Positions 36,312 to 45,920 of a stretch of DNA of 64,000 nucleotides are shown one piece after another. The stretch comes from an uncultured Pseudomonadota bacterium (lineage in GTDB: Bacteria; Pseudomonadota; Gammaproteobacteria; Burkholderiales; SG8-41), in assembly GCA_946885605.1 (NCBI GenBank), contig CAMPGR010000001.1, forward strand, positions 1 through 64,000, written 5' to 3'. The translations under genes and the position numbers were made by a program. The first letter of the stretch is position 1. Each line of letters opens with the position of its first letter. Under the pieces are notes generated by a model, which was not told the DNA's origin, ran no database searches, and saw only the letters and a program-made list of their open reading frames with translations.

Positions 36312-38036
36312 ATGTACACTCTGGGCATCAATGCGGTCTTTCACGACTCGGCGGCCTGCTTGGTCGCCGACGGCGAGGTCATCGCCGCTGCCGAGGAAGA
36401 GCGGTTCACGCGCGTGAAGCACGGCAAGCGGCCGGTGCCCTTTACCACGTGGGAGCTGCCGTTTCACGCGATCGACTACTGCCTGGAGGCGGCCAGGATC
36501 GACCTTGTGGCTATCGATTACGTCGCGTACTCCTTCAACCCCGGGATCGTCCTGGGAAAGCACCGCGGTGCAGGGAGCATTGCCCTCCCGCTCGAGCCGA
36601 GCGCGCACGCGACGCCGGATGACTGGCTTTCGCCCTGGGAGCCGCTCGCCGTTTCATATGTCGTGAACGCCGAGCGCCAGCTCATCGATGGCGTCCCGTT
36701 TCATCTGCGCCGCCGCTTCAAGGGCGCGAAAGCGGCGCGCCACTGGCAGTGGCGCTTCGTGGACCATCACCTCGCGCACGAGGCAAGCGCGTTTCTCGCG
36801 GCGCCGTACGACGACTGCGCCGTGATGACGCTCGATGGGAGAGGCGAGCGCACGAGCGCGAGCTACGGTCACTTCCACGATGGAAGCTACCGCCGTATCG
36901 GCCACGTGTGCCTTCCGCATTCGCTGGGACTGCTCTACGAGGAGGTCACCGGATATCTCGGCTTTCTCCACTCCTCGGACGAATACAAGGTCATGGCGCT
37001 CGCGTCGTACGGCGAGCCGGTGTATGCGCCGCAGTTCCGCGAAATGGTGCGCGTCGAGGACGGGCAGTACACGATCGAGCCGTTGCGGCTCGAGGAACGG
37101 TTCGGCCCGGCGCGCGAGCGCGGCACACCGTTCGAAGCGCACCACTTCAACATCGCGCGGTCGCTCCAGCTCGTGCTCGAAGAGAGCGTCATCGCGCTGG
37201 CGCGCTGGCTCAAGCGCGTGACGGGCAGCGAAAATCTGTGCCTGGCGGGCGGTGTTGCGTTGAACTGCGTCATGAATGCTCGCCTGCGCGATGCGGGAGT
37301 GTTCCGCCGGGTGTGGGTGCAACCGGCCGCCGGCGACGCCGGCACGGCTCTCGGGGCAGCGCTCTGGACCGACTGGCGTGCGCGCGGCGGGAAGCGCCGC
37401 TACCGCATGGAGCACGCTTACCTCGGCCCGGAGTACGGGGAAGCCGAGGTCCGGTCGCTGCTCGATTACGCAAAGCTTCCCTACCGCCGCGCGGACGACA
37501 TCGCCGAGGAGACCGCGGCCATCCTCGCCGCCGATCGCATTGTCGGCTGGTTTCAGGGCCGCATGGAATTCGGCCCGCGGGCGCTCGGGGCGCGCTCGAT
37601 CCTCGCTTCGCCGCTGACAGCGGAGATCCAGCACCGCTTGAACGCTATCAAGGATCGCGAGGATTTCCGCCCGGTGGCGCCGGTCGTGCTGGAGGAAGAG
37701 GCGGGCAAATGGTTTGCGGGCGCGGAGGTCTCGCCCTTCATGCTCTTCGTGTACGACGTCATGAGCGAGCGCGCATCGCGCATACCGGGTGTCCGCCACG
37801 TGGATGGCACGGCACGGATACAGACCGTCAATGCGCGTCAGCATCCACTCTACTATCGACTGATCAAGGCGTTCCAGCGGCGCACCGACGTGCCGGTCCT
37901 CGTCAACACTTCGTTCAATACGCAAGGCGAGCCGATCGTATGCACGCCGCGGGACGCCGTGCGCTGCTTCATGACTTCTCCACTGGATGCGCTCGTCATC
38001 GGACCCTACATTCTCGAGAAACACGCCCGTGCGTGA
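36312..38036 (+). CDS. Carbamoyltransferase (NodU/CmcH family)
   Basis: This 574-aa enzyme belongs to the TobZ/NodU/CmcH family, which makes carbamoyl-adenylate from carbamoyl phosphate and ATP and passes the carbamoyl group to a hydroxyl. The N-terminal Kae1-like domain has LGINAVFHDSAACLV and the metal-site VDHHLAHEASAF. Other landmarks are LAGGVALNCVMNARL, GRMEFGPRALGARSIL and a C-terminal LVNTSFNTQGEPIV. Located between two GT9 genes, it likely carbamoylates a sugar of a surface glycan. Confidence 0.92.
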   Translation: MYTLGINAVFHDSAACLVADGEVIAAAEEERFTRVKHGKRPVPFTTWELPFHAIDYCLEAARIDLVAIDYVAYSFNPGIVLGKHRGAGSIALPLEPSAHATPDDWLSPWEPLAVSYVVNAERQLIDGVPFHLRRRFKGAKAARHWQWRFVDHHLAHEASAFLAAPYDDCAVMTLDGRGERTSASYGHFHDGSYRRIGHVCLPHSLGLLYEEVTGYLGFLHSSDEYKVMALASYGEPVYAPQFREMVRVEDGQYTIEPLRLEERFGPARERGTPFEAHHFNIARSLQLVLEESVIALARWLKRVTGSENLCLAGGVALNCVMNARLRDAGVFRRVWVQPAAGDAGTALGAALWTDWRARGGKRRYRMEHAYLGPEYGEAEVRSLLDYAKLPYRRADDIAEETAAILAADRIVGWFQGRMEFGPRALGARSILASPLTAEIQHRLNAIKDREDFRPVAPVVLEEEAGKWFAGAEVSPFMLFVYDVMSERASRIPGVRHVDGTARIQTVNARQHPLYYRLIKAFQRRTDVPVLVNTSFNTQGEPIVCTPRDAVRCFMTSPLDALVIGPYILEKHARA

Positions 38037-39144
38037 AGTGCTGGACGAAGCGCCGCAGGGGCGCGCCTGCCGCGTCGGATGGCCGCAGAAAATCCTTGTG
38101 ATCCGCGCGCTGCAGCTCGGGGATCTCCTGTGTGCGGTGCCTGCGCTGCGCGCCCTGCGCAGCGCGTTTCCCGGCGCGCGCGTAACGCTGGCCGGGCTGC
38201 CGTGGGCGCGCGAGTTCGCCGCACGCTTCAACCGCTACGTGGACGACTTCATCGAATTTCCGGGATTCCCGGGGCTGCCCGAGCGCGAATGCGATTTGCG
38301 TGGCGTACCGCAGTTCCTGCACGAAGTGCAGGCACGGCGCTTCGACCTCGCGCTGCAGTTGCACGGCAGCGGACGGCTGCTCAATCCGCTCACCGCGCTT
38401 TTCGGCGCGCACCGGTGCGCGGGCTTCTATACGGAGGGCGCCTACTGCCCGGATCCTGAGCGCTTCTTTGTGTGGCGGGAAAGCGAGCACGAGATCGTAC
38501 GCTACCTGCGCCTCATGCACGAGCTTGGCATCGTCGCCTGCGACACCAGCCTCGAATTTCCCATCACCGAGCAGGATCGTGCGGTATGCGAGGCCATCGC
38601 CTCGCGGTTCGGACTGGAGCCGGGGCGCTATCTATGCGTCCATCCCGGCTCGCAGCTTCCTTCGCGCCGCTGGCCGGCCGCGCGTTTCGCCGCGGTTGCG
38701 GACGATCTTGCCGGCGCGGGCTTTGACGTCGTGCTGACCGGCACGGCGCACGAGGCGCCGCTCGCGCGAAGCGTGAGCGCAGCGTTGCATCACGCCGCCA
38801 TCGACCTGACCGGCGCGACTTCACTGGGCGCGCTGGCGGCACTCATCGCAGACGCGGCGCTTCTCGTCTGCAACGACACCGGCGTTTCGCACATTGCCGC
38901 GGCGCTCCGGACGCCGAGCGTCGTCATCTGCTGCGGCTCGGACTTCAGGCGCTGGGCGCCGCTCGATCGCGATCGCCACCGCGTGCTGCATCACCCGGTC
39001 CCATGCCGGCCGTGCCTGTACCGCGCTTGTCCCATCGGCCATCCGTGTGCGAACGGCGTCGAGCCCCAGGGAGTGGTGGCCGAAGCGCGGCGGCTCCTTG
39101 CCGAGTACTCCTCCCCGAAGGGGAGCACCGCATGCGCCGGCTGA
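38029..39144 (+). CDS. GT9-family (heptosyltransferase-like) glycosyltransferase 2
   Basis: This 371-aa GT9 enzyme has ILVIRALQLGDLLCAVPALRAL, a VHPGSQLPSRRWP donor loop and LVCNDTGVSHIAAAL. A Cys-rich tail (CRPCLYRACPIG) resembles that of the first GT9 here. The start is taken as the GTG at 38029, which overlaps the carbamoyltransferase by eight bases; another GTG at 38038 is possible. It is closer in sequence to the GT9 at 54268 (shared ALQ-GD-LCAVPALR) than to the gene at 35149. Confidence 0.9.
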   Translation: MREVLDEAPQGRACRVGWPQKILVIRALQLGDLLCAVPALRALRSAFPGARVTLAGLPWAREFAARFNRYVDDFIEFPGFPGLPERECDLRGVPQFLHEVQARRFDLALQLHGSGRLLNPLTALFGAHRCAGFYTEGAYCPDPERFFVWRESEHEIVRYLRLMHELGIVACDTSLEFPITEQDRAVCEAIASRFGLEPGRYLCVHPGSQLPSRRWPAARFAAVADDLAGAGFDVVLTGTAHEAPLARSVSAALHHAAIDLTGATSLGALAALIADAALLVCNDTGVSHIAAALRTPSVVICCGSDFRRWAPLDRDRHRVLHHPVPCRPCLYRACPIGHPCANGVEPQGVVAEARRLLAEYSSPKGSTACAG

Positions 39145-40079
39145 AGATCCTCACCTGGCATACGCACGGGAGTTACCTCCATTACCTCACGCAGGCGCCG
39201 CACGACTTCTACGTGCTGTCCAGGCCCGAGCGCCCGCCCGGCTATACCGGGCGCTCAGGTCACTTACCATGGGGACCCAACGTGCACGACCTGCCGGTCG
39301 CCGAGGCGCGAGCGCAGTCGCTCGATTGCATCCTCTTCCAGGACGACCATCAGTACCTGCGCGACCGGTACGAGTATCTCACCGACGCGCAGCAGCGGCT
39401 GCCACGAATCTATCTCGAGCACGATCCGCCGCGCGGGAGTCCGACTGACGAGCGGCACCCAGTCGACGATCCCGGCATGCTGCTCGTGCATGTCACGCCA
39501 TACAACGCACTGATGTGGGACAGCGGCCGCACGCCGACGCGCGTGATCGAGCACGGGGTCATCGCCCCGGACGGCGTGCGCTATCGTGGGGAGTTGCCGC
39601 GCGGGCTCGTGATCGTGAACCACCTCGGCCGCCGCGGGCGGCGGCTTGGGGCGGACGTATTCGAGGCGGTGCGTCGGCGGGTGCCGCTCGATCTCGTCGG
39701 AATGGCCTCGGAGGAGTGCGGCGGGCTGGGCGAGATCCGCCACGCCGAGCTTGGCGCATTCGCGGCGCAGTACCGGTTTCTCTTCAACCCCATCCGCCAT
39801 ACGAGCCTCGGTCTTGCGGTGCTCGAGGCGATGATGGTCGGACTGCCGGTCGTCGCCCTGGCCACTACCGAGATGGCAACGGTCGTGCAGAACGGCGTGA
39901 ACGGCTATGCCGATACCCGGATCGATACGCTCGTCGAGCACATGAACCGGCTCCTGTCCGATCCGGAGCACGCGCAGCGGCTGAGCTGCGGCGCCCGTGC
40001 CGTGGCTGCGCGGCGCTTCAACATCGAGCGCTTCGTGCGCGAGTGGGACGCCGCGTTCCGATCGGTCGTGCGGGGCTGA
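39132..40079 (+). CDS. GT-B glycosyltransferase (family 4/1-like)
   Basis: This 315-aa protein starts MRRLKILTWHTHGSYLHYL and has a GT-B layout. The C-terminal donor domain contains HTSLGLAVLEAMMVGLPVVALATTE and VQNGVNGYADT, with a final helix RRFNIERFVREWD. The N-terminal part is short compared with typical GT4 enzymes. The ATG overlaps the end of the preceding GT9 gene. Nucleotide sugar and acceptor unknown; context points to surface-glycan assembly. Confidence 0.82.
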   Translation: MRRLKILTWHTHGSYLHYLTQAPHDFYVLSRPERPPGYTGRSGHLPWGPNVHDLPVAEARAQSLDCILFQDDHQYLRDRYEYLTDAQQRLPRIYLEHDPPRGSPTDERHPVDDPGMLLVHVTPYNALMWDSGRTPTRVIEHGVIAPDGVRYRGELPRGLVIVNHLGRRGRRLGADVFEAVRRRVPLDLVGMASEECGGLGEIRHAELGAFAAQYRFLFNPIRHTSLGLAVLEAMMVGLPVVALATTEMATVVQNGVNGYADTRIDTLVEHMNRLLSDPEHAQRLSCGARAVAARRFNIERFVREWDAAFRSVVRG

Positions 40080-40124
40080 TCGCGGCATGCTGCTTGCTTC
40101 CCTTTACATCCGACGGAGCAGCGA

Positions 40125-41111
40125 TTGCGCAAGACGATACTCGTGACGGGCGGTGCGGGCTTTCTCGGCTCTCACCTGTGCGAGCACCTCGTGAACACGG
40201 GGCGCGAGGTCCTCTGTGTGGACAATCTTTCCACCGGTGCCTACTCGAACATTGCCTCTCTCGTCGGCGATTCCCGTTTTGCGTTCCTTCATCACGATGT
40301 CCGCCAGCCGCTCGATGCGCAGCCGCACGCCATATGCAACCTCGCGTGCCCTGCCTCGCCCGCGCAATACCAGGCCGATCCCATTGCCACCGTGAGGACC
40401 AGCGTGCTGGGGGCCCTGAATCTGCTCGAGCTTGCGCGGCGTAGCGGCGCGTGCATCCTTCAGGCCTCCACCAGCGAAGTCTACGGCGATCCGCGGGTGC
40501 ACCCGCAGAAGGAATCGTATTGGGGCCACGTGAATCCGGTCGGGCCGCGTGCCTGCTACGACGAGGGCAAGCGCTGCGCCGAGACGCTCTTCAGCGATTA
40601 CCGGCGCCGTTACGGCGTCATCACAAGAATCGCGCGCATTTTCAACACTTACGGCCCACGCATGCAACCGGACGACGGGCGCGTGGTTTCGAACTTCATC
40701 GTGCAGGCGCTGCGCAATCGGCCCCTCACGATCTACGGCGACGGCAGCCAGACGCGCTCGTTCTGTTACGTGGGCGATCTCATCGAGGCGCTGGTGCGGT
40801 TCATGGACGCCCCGGATGAATGGAGCGGGCCGCTCAACCTGGGCAACCCGAACGAATGCAGCGTGCTCGAGCTCGCCGAGCGAGTGATCGCCATGACCGG
40901 CGCGAAGTCCGCTATCGTCTTCGAGCCATTGCCCCACGACGATCCCGCAAGGCGCTGCCCCGATATCTTCCAAGCGAAGCGTCTCCTTCAATGGGCGCCG
41001 CGCGTGTCGCTGGAGGAAGGGTTGAGGCGCACGATCACCTACTTCGATGAGCGGCTGTGCCGTGGAAGGGGGCCCCCGGCGCGGCGCGCCGTCCCTTCCG
41101 GAGCCGTGTGA
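40125..41111 (+). CDS. UDP-xylose-synthase-like SDR (UDP-glucuronate decarboxylase family)
   Basis: This 328-aa extended SDR opens with [18 protein letters not shown] and carries [32 protein letters not shown] (YxxxK) and the product-specific [10 protein letters not shown]. These match UDP-glucuronate decarboxylases that make UDP-xylose. The gene ugd, which makes UDP-glucuronate, is 7 kb away on the other strand, so a UDP-glucose to UDP-xylose route is plausible. It starts with TTG six bases after GGAG. Confidence 0.88.
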   Translation: MRKTILVTGGAGFLGSHLCEHLVNTGREVLCVDNLSTGAYSNIASLVGDSRFAFLHHDVRQPLDAQPHAICNLACPASPAQYQADPIATVRTSVLGALNLLELARRSGACILQASTSEVYGDPRVHPQKESYWGHVNPVGPRACYDEGKRCAETLFSDYRRRYGVITRIARIFNTYGPRMQPDDGRVVSNFIVQALRNRPLTIYGDGSQTRSFCYVGDLIEALVRFMDAPDEWSGPLNLGNPNECSVLELAERVIAMTGAKSAIVFEPLPHDDPARRCPDIFQAKRLLQWAPRVSLEEGLRRTITYFDERLCRGRGPPARRAVPSGAV

Positions 41112-41170
41112 GGGCCCGTTGGCCGGTCTGATGCACGTTCGGTGGCCTTGCTTGACGAGCCACATGATCC

Positions 41171-43822
41171 ATGCCCTCTGATCGCTCCATCGCACGCAAT
41201 GTGTTGCGGATCCTTGCCGCCTCGGCCTGGCGCTTCCGCAACCGCATCCTCGCTGCGCTCGCCCTTCTGCTGCTCGCGAAGGCCGCGACCGTCGCCGTAC
41301 CGATCGCGCTGAAGCAGATCATCGACGGCTTCAGCACCGAGCAGGCGACCTACGTGCTGCCGGTGTTCATGCTGATCGCGTACGCGCTGCTGCGTTTCGG
41401 CGGCACGCTCTTCGGCGAGTTGCGCGATCTCGTGTTTGCCCGCGTCACGCAGCAGACTGTCGCCGACTTCACGGCGCGCGTCTTCGAGCACCTGCTCGCC
41501 CTCACGCCGCGCTTTCACGCGACGCGCGAGACCGGGCGCCTCACGCGCGAGGTGGAACGCGGCACCGCCGGCATCGGGTTTCTGTTCAGCGTCGCGCTGT
41601 TCACGATCCTTCCCACTTTCGTCGAGATCGTCGCCGTCATGGCGATCATCGCCGGGAATTACGGGTACTGGCCGACCACCATCATAGCCGTCACGTTCGC
41701 GGTGTACACGACCTTCACCGTCGCGTTCACCGAGCGGCGGATGGTCTATCAACGCGCGTTGAACGAGCTCGACTCGCGGGCCAACAGCCGGCTCGTGGAC
41801 AGCCTGCTCAACTACGAAGTCGTGAAGTATTACGCCAACGAGCGCTACGAAGTCTCCCGTTTCCGATCGATCATGCAGGACTGGGTGGAGGCGGGCATTC
41901 GCAACCAGCAGCGTCTCTCGGCGCTGCACGTCGGGCAGAGCGCCATCATCGCGGTGGGCGTCGCCACGATCATGCTCTACGCGAGCGTGAAGGTGGTGAA
42001 CGGCACGATGACGGTGGGCGATCTCGTGCTCGTCAATGCGTACGTGATCCAGGTGTGTCTCCCGCTCAACGCCCTCGGTTTCGTCTTCCGGCAGGCGAAG
42101 GATGCGCTGGTCAACGTGGAGCGTCTCTTCGCGCTCCTCGAGGAAAAGCCGGATATAGTGGACATTCCGGGGGCGCGCCCGCTCGTCGTGCGCGTCGCGG
42201 AGGTAAGGTTCGATCACGTGGTCTTCGGCTACAATCCGAGCCGCGTCATTCTGCACGACATCAACTTCCGCATCCCGCCCGGTCAAACGCTCGCCGTGGT
42301 CGGCGGGAGCGGCTCGGGCAAGTCCACCATTGCCCGGCTGCTGCTCCGCTTCTATGACGTGCGCGAAGGCAGCATCGCGGTGGACGAGCAGGACATCCGC
42401 TACGTCACGCAAAAGAGCCTGCGCGACGCGATCGGGATCGTTCCACAGGACACGGTGCTCTTCAACGAAACCATCTACTTCAACATCGCTTACGGGCGTC
42501 CCGATGCCAGCCGCGAGGAAGTGCTTGCGGCTGCGCGCGCGGCGCGCGTGCACGACTTCGTGGTGGCGCTGCCCGAGCAATACGATACGGTGGTGGGCGA
42601 GCGCGGCTTGAACCTCTCGGGCGGCGAGAAGCAGCGGGTCGCCATTGCGCGCGCCATCCTCAAGAACCCGCCCATCATCATCTTCGACGAAGCCACTTCG
42701 GCGCTCGATGCGCGCGCCGAGCAGGCGATCCAGGCGGAGCTCGATCGGATTGCAGAGAACCGCACCACGCTCGTCATCGCACACCGCATGTCCACCATCG
42801 TCGGCGCCGACGAGATCCTGGTGCTCGAGCACGGGCGGGTGGTCGAGCGCGGCACGCATGCAGCGCTGCTCGACCAGGGCGGCATCTATGCGCAGATGTG
42901 GTCGGTACAGCAGCAGGAGCGCGAGCTGCAGCATGTGGAGAGAAAGCTTGCGCTGCAGCCGGTGAACCTTGCGACGGTCGTTGCGTCGGTGGTGGACGCG
43001 CTGCGTGCGGAGATCGAAGCGAAGAAGATCAACCTGTACGCTGTCATCTCTTCGGAGGCGCGCGTCGTCGGCGATCCGAGCCTCATCCAGCAGGCGGTCT
43101 GGGATTTGTGCGCCAATGCGATACAGGCCACACCCGAGGGCGGGCGCGTCGAGATCCGGGTCGAAGAAACCGACGCGGAGGCACGGCTTACGGTCACCGA
43201 CACCGGCGATGCGCGCGTCATGGCAGGCGAGGAGGGCTCCACGGAGCGCTCGGCGGATGTGCTGCGGGCCCGGGCCATCGCGGAACAGCACGGGGGTCAT
43301 CTCGTCATGGTTCAGGTTGCCGATGTGCCCGGAAGCAGCTACATGATGACCTTGCCGCTGCGGCCGGAGCTGCCGCCTCTCGTCACACCGCGGCAGCTGG
43401 CGGTGACTTCCGACGAGCAGCTCGAGCCGCCGCGCCTCGACGACCTCAAGGTCATGCTCATCGACGATGACGAGGACAGCGCCGAGCTGCAGCGGGTGCT
43501 CGAGGAAAGGGGCGCGCGCGTCGAGACTTTTGTCCGCGCGGCCGACGCGTTGCGCGCGCTCGAGTCGCGCAACTACCCGGAGTGGCCGGACATTATCATT
43601 TCCGATATCGCGCTCCCCGACCAAGACGGATACAGCGTGATCCGGCAGGTGCGGGCGCTCGAGGAAGAACGTGAGACGGAGCTCGCCGCCCGCACGCCTG
43701 CCATCGCGCTCGGCATCGAAGAGGACAGCACGCGCGCGCTGCTCGCCGGGTTCCAGATGCAGCTCCCGAAGCCGGTGAAACCGCAGGAGCTCTTGACCGC
43801 GGTGCGCCACCTCGGGTCGTAG
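41171..43822 (+). CDS. Atm1-type ABC exporter fused to histidine-kinase ATPase and receiver domains
   Basis: This single 883-aa frame has three parts. Residues 1 to about 600 are a full ABC half-exporter of the heavy-metal/Atm1 type. It has six helices (ALALLLLAKAATVAVPIAL near 30), then LLNYEVVKYYANERYE, Walker A GGSGSGKST (about 378), LSGGEKQR (about 482) and FDEATSALD. Residues about 600-735 resemble a GHKL ATPase domain with DLCANAIQATPEGG and VTDTGDA, but no clear HisKA domain. Residues about 758-883 are a receiver domain with VMLIDDDED, the phospho-acceptor region SDIALPDQDG and PKPVKP. There is no stop or shift between parts. I infer transport coupled to phospho-signalling. The fusion could also come from an older gene-joining event, but each domain looks maintained. 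Confidence 0.9.
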   Translation: MPSDRSIARNVLRILAASAWRFRNRILAALALLLLAKAATVAVPIALKQIIDGFSTEQATYVLPVFMLIAYALLRFGGTLFGELRDLVFARVTQQTVADFTARVFEHLLALTPRFHATRETGRLTREVERGTAGIGFLFSVALFTILPTFVEIVAVMAIIAGNYGYWPTTIIAVTFAVYTTFTVAFTERRMVYQRALNELDSRANSRLVDSLLNYEVVKYYANERYEVSRFRSIMQDWVEAGIRNQQRLSALHVGQSAIIAVGVATIMLYASVKVVNGTMTVGDLVLVNAYVIQVCLPLNALGFVFRQAKDALVNVERLFALLEEKPDIVDIPGARPLVVRVAEVRFDHVVFGYNPSRVILHDINFRIPPGQTLAVVGGSGSGKSTIARLLLRFYDVREGSIAVDEQDIRYVTQKSLRDAIGIVPQDTVLFNETIYFNIAYGRPDASREEVLAAARAARVHDFVVALPEQYDTVVGERGLNLSGGEKQRVAIARAILKNPPIIIFDEATSALDARAEQAIQAELDRIAENRTTLVIAHRMSTIVGADEILVLEHGRVVERGTHAALLDQGGIYAQMWSVQQQERELQHVERKLALQPVNLATVVASVVDALRAEIEAKKINLYAVISSEARVVGDPSLIQQAVWDLCANAIQATPEGGRVEIRVEETDAEARLTVTDTGDARVMAGEEGSTERSADVLRARAIAEQHGGHLVMVQVADVPGSSYMMTLPLRPELPPLVTPRQLAVTSDEQLEPPRLDDLKVMLIDDDEDSAELQRVLEERGARVETFVRAADALRALESRNYPEWPDIIISDIALPDQDGYSVIRQVRALEEERETELAARTPAIALGIEEDSTRALLAGFQMQLPKPVKPQELLTAVRHLGS

Positions 43823-43852
43823 GGCGCCATGCGGCAAACGAAAGGAGCGTAA

Positions 43853-44314
43853 ATGGAACATTCGAGGCATATCGATCGCGAAGCCGGCCGCGAGGCGCTT
43901 GCGTTTGTGGCGCCGCTGCTCGAGCGCGCCGTCACCGATTCCACTATCGGGCAGCGACCGGGCGTACTCTACGATCATGAACCCGACCCGCAGGCACGGG
44001 GAGTCGAGCTTCGACGAGTCGATACACTCGTCGAGCACGCCGTGGGCAAACCGCGCGAAGCGTGGGATGCCGACTATGCCGACTACGCGCGCAAGAAGGC
44101 AAGCGTGAGCTGGCAGAGCGGTCTCGAGAGCGGCGACGAGCGCACGAGGTCGTACTGGAGCAAGCAAGGGCAGACGACGGCGCTCGCAGGCGCAGTGGTG
44201 ATCGATGGGATCGTGGTCGCAGTGAGCGGCGCGGAACCGCTCTTTGACGAAGTCTTCGCCGGCTCGATTGCGCTCGCCCTCCGCGCCGCGATCAGACGGC
44301 GTGAGAAGGCGTGA
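43853..44314 (+). CDS. Small protein of unknown function downstream of the ABC-kinase fusion
   Basis: This 153-aa protein is not recognised. It starts behind AAAGGAG, 30 bases after the ABC fusion, and is presumably on the same transcript. An acidic, helical N-terminal part (GREALAFVAPLLERAV, DTLVEHAVGKPREAW, DADYADYARKK) leads to a C-terminal segment TTALAGAVVIDGIVVAVSG and a basic end AIRRREKA. No signal peptide is seen. It ends three bases before the convergent GT2 gene. Confidence 0.7.
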   Translation: MEHSRHIDREAGREALAFVAPLLERAVTDSTIGQRPGVLYDHEPDPQARGVELRRVDTLVEHAVGKPREAWDADYADYARKKASVSWQSGLESGDERTRSYWSKQGQTTALAGAVVIDGIVVAVSGAEPLFDEVFAGSIALALRAAIRRREKA

Positions 44315-44317
44315 GCC

Positions 44318-45220
44318 TCATAGCGGCCGCAACGGCCACTGAGCCCGCTGCCAGTGCTCGAGCATCGTGCAGAGCGCCTCGACGCGCGGCGGAATCACGC
44401 GTCGCTTGCGCAGCACCCAGGGCAGCCCCCGCAAGGCGTGGGTAAGTCCCGAGAGCGCGTCGTGCGTCGAATCGGCTCGGGCCAGAATGTCCGCGGTGCA
44501 CGCGAGCGCACTTCCGAGCGGTCTCCGAAGCCATGCTACCCAGAGTGCGTTGCGCAGCGTCTGGCGCTGGCGTGCAGCGGCGTTGCGGCGGGTGGATGGA
44601 TAGTGATGCACGGTAAGCTCTCTCGAGTACACGATGACGTGCCCGCGCGCGACGATATCGATCGCGAGCAGCGCCTCCTCGCCCCCGATCAGGAATTTGG
44701 GTTCGTATCCGCCGCTCTCGAGAAATGCGTCGCGCCGGAACACGCAGGCGCCGGCGAGAAAGCCGAGGACTGCCTTGCCCGGTAGACCGGTGGAGGGCAG
44801 AGGGCTTGCTTCCATCATCGTGCACGCCGGGTCCTCGCGCTGCCGGGCCCCGACCAGGACGTGCGCGGTCAACACCGCGATGCCCGGCCAGGCATCGAGA
44901 ATCTCGGATGCGCGCGCAAGCGAGCCCGGCGCCCAGATTGTGTCGTCGTCGCAAAACGCGACATAAGGTGTTTTGACGCTGCGCACCCCCGCGTTGCGGG
45001 CGGCCGCGCCGATATTCTCCGGCAGGCGTAACAGCGTGACGGCTGGAAAACTTTCGGCAATACGCTCCGGCGTGCCGTCGGCGGAGCCGTTGTCTACCAC
45101 GACGAGGTGTGGCTTCTCCGGCAACGCAGCCATGTGCCGGACGGTGTTCAACACCTCCCCTGCACGATTGTGCGTCAGAATGACGGCGGACACTCGAAGC
45201 GAGCGATCGCGCATCTCCAT
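44318..45220 (-). CDS. GT2-family glycosyltransferase
   Basis: This 300-aa inverting GT-A enzyme has AVILTHNRAGEVLNTV, VVVDNGSADGTP, the metal-binding DDD in AFCDDDTIW, and a late GGEEALLAID acceptor motif. The C-terminal region is basic and helical, perhaps membrane-associated. The ATG at 45220 overlaps the stop of the PIG-L gene (TGATG). It is the last gene of a six-gene reverse operon. Confidence 0.88.
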   Translation of the reverse strand: MEMRDRSLRVSAVILTHNRAGEVLNTVRHMAALPEKPHLVVVDNGSADGTPERIAESFPAVTLLRLPENIGAAARNAGVRSVKTPYVAFCDDDTIWAPGSLARASEILDAWPGIAVLTAHVLVGARQREDPACTMMEASPLPSTGLPGKAVLGFLAGACVFRRDAFLESGGYEPKFLIGGEEALLAIDIVARGHVIVYSRELTVHHYPSTRRNAAARQRQTLRNALWVAWLRRPLGSALACTADILARADSTHDALSGLTHALRGLPWVLRKRRVIPPRVEALCTMLEHWQRAQWPLRPL

Positions 45221-45906
45221 CAATGCAGCGCTGCCTCCTCCTCGACGTCCAGCGGCCAGTATCGCTCAGCGGTGAGCGCGTCGAGATGTCCCGGGCGTCC
45301 GGCTGAAGAGAGCCCGCGCAGCTGACTCGCATAGCAATAGACCGCCTTGCGTTTCGCGGAGGAGAGGCCCGCGTTGTTCAGCACGGGCTTTGAGACGCGG
45401 TGCGTGTGCGACAGGCGTGCAATCCGCTGCTGCACGAGTCCCGGGATGCTGCGGTAGAACGTGTCTTCATAGCAGAGCGACTGCAGCGGGGCACCCTCGT
45501 GCATGAGCGCAAGCGCCGCGCTGTGCGTGAGCTCGTGGTCGCTGTGGAAAAGGCCCAGCGGAAACACGACGATGTCGCATGCCGTTTCCTTCAGCGTCCG
45601 GCGCAGCGCGCGCGTCACTTCGAGACTGCGCGGTGTTTCGCCGTACTGCGCATCCGCGAACGACAGCCATACCGGCCGCGCATCGAGATGTGCAAGCGCG
45701 CTCTCGTCTTCGCGCCGGCGCGACATGACCGCCTCCCGGGCGCTGAGAAACCCGCACACCGCATCCCATTCGGTGAGACCGTGGAAGCGTTCCGGGATGC
45801 CGGCGAATACCGTCACGACGATGCTGCCCGGGTGTGCGGCGAGGAGGTCGCCGCATCCGAAGACCGCGTCATCGAGGTGGGGCGATATGACGAACAGTTT
45901 GTTCAT
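45220..45906 (-). CDS. PIG-L/LmbE-family deacetylase
   Basis: This 228-aa zinc-dependent deacetylase family protein has the metal motif ISPHLDDAVFGCG and the second His motif FHSDHELTHSAAL. Relatives remove acetyl groups from N-acetylglucosamine in GPI, mycothiol or polysaccharide precursors. Location between two GT2 genes suggests action on a glycan intermediate. The start ATG begins MNKLFVISPH. Confidence 0.9.
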   Translation of the reverse strand: MNKLFVISPHLDDAVFGCGDLLAAHPGSIVVTVFAGIPERFHGLTEWDAVCGFLSAREAVMSRRREDESALAHLDARPVWLSFADAQYGETPRSLEVTRALRRTLKETACDIVVFPLGLFHSDHELTHSAALALMHEGAPLQSLCYEDTFYRSIPGLVQQRIARLSHTHRVSKPVLNNAGLSSAKRKAVYCYASQLRGLSSAGRPGHLDALTAERYWPLDVEEEAALH

Positions 45907-45920
45907 CCGCGGCAATCCGG

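Noticed and set aside
41039..44167. 1042-codon minus-strand open frame opposite the ABC-kinase fusion
   Set aside because: Asp/His/Arg/Leu-rich antisense frame; all recognisable domains are on the plus strand.
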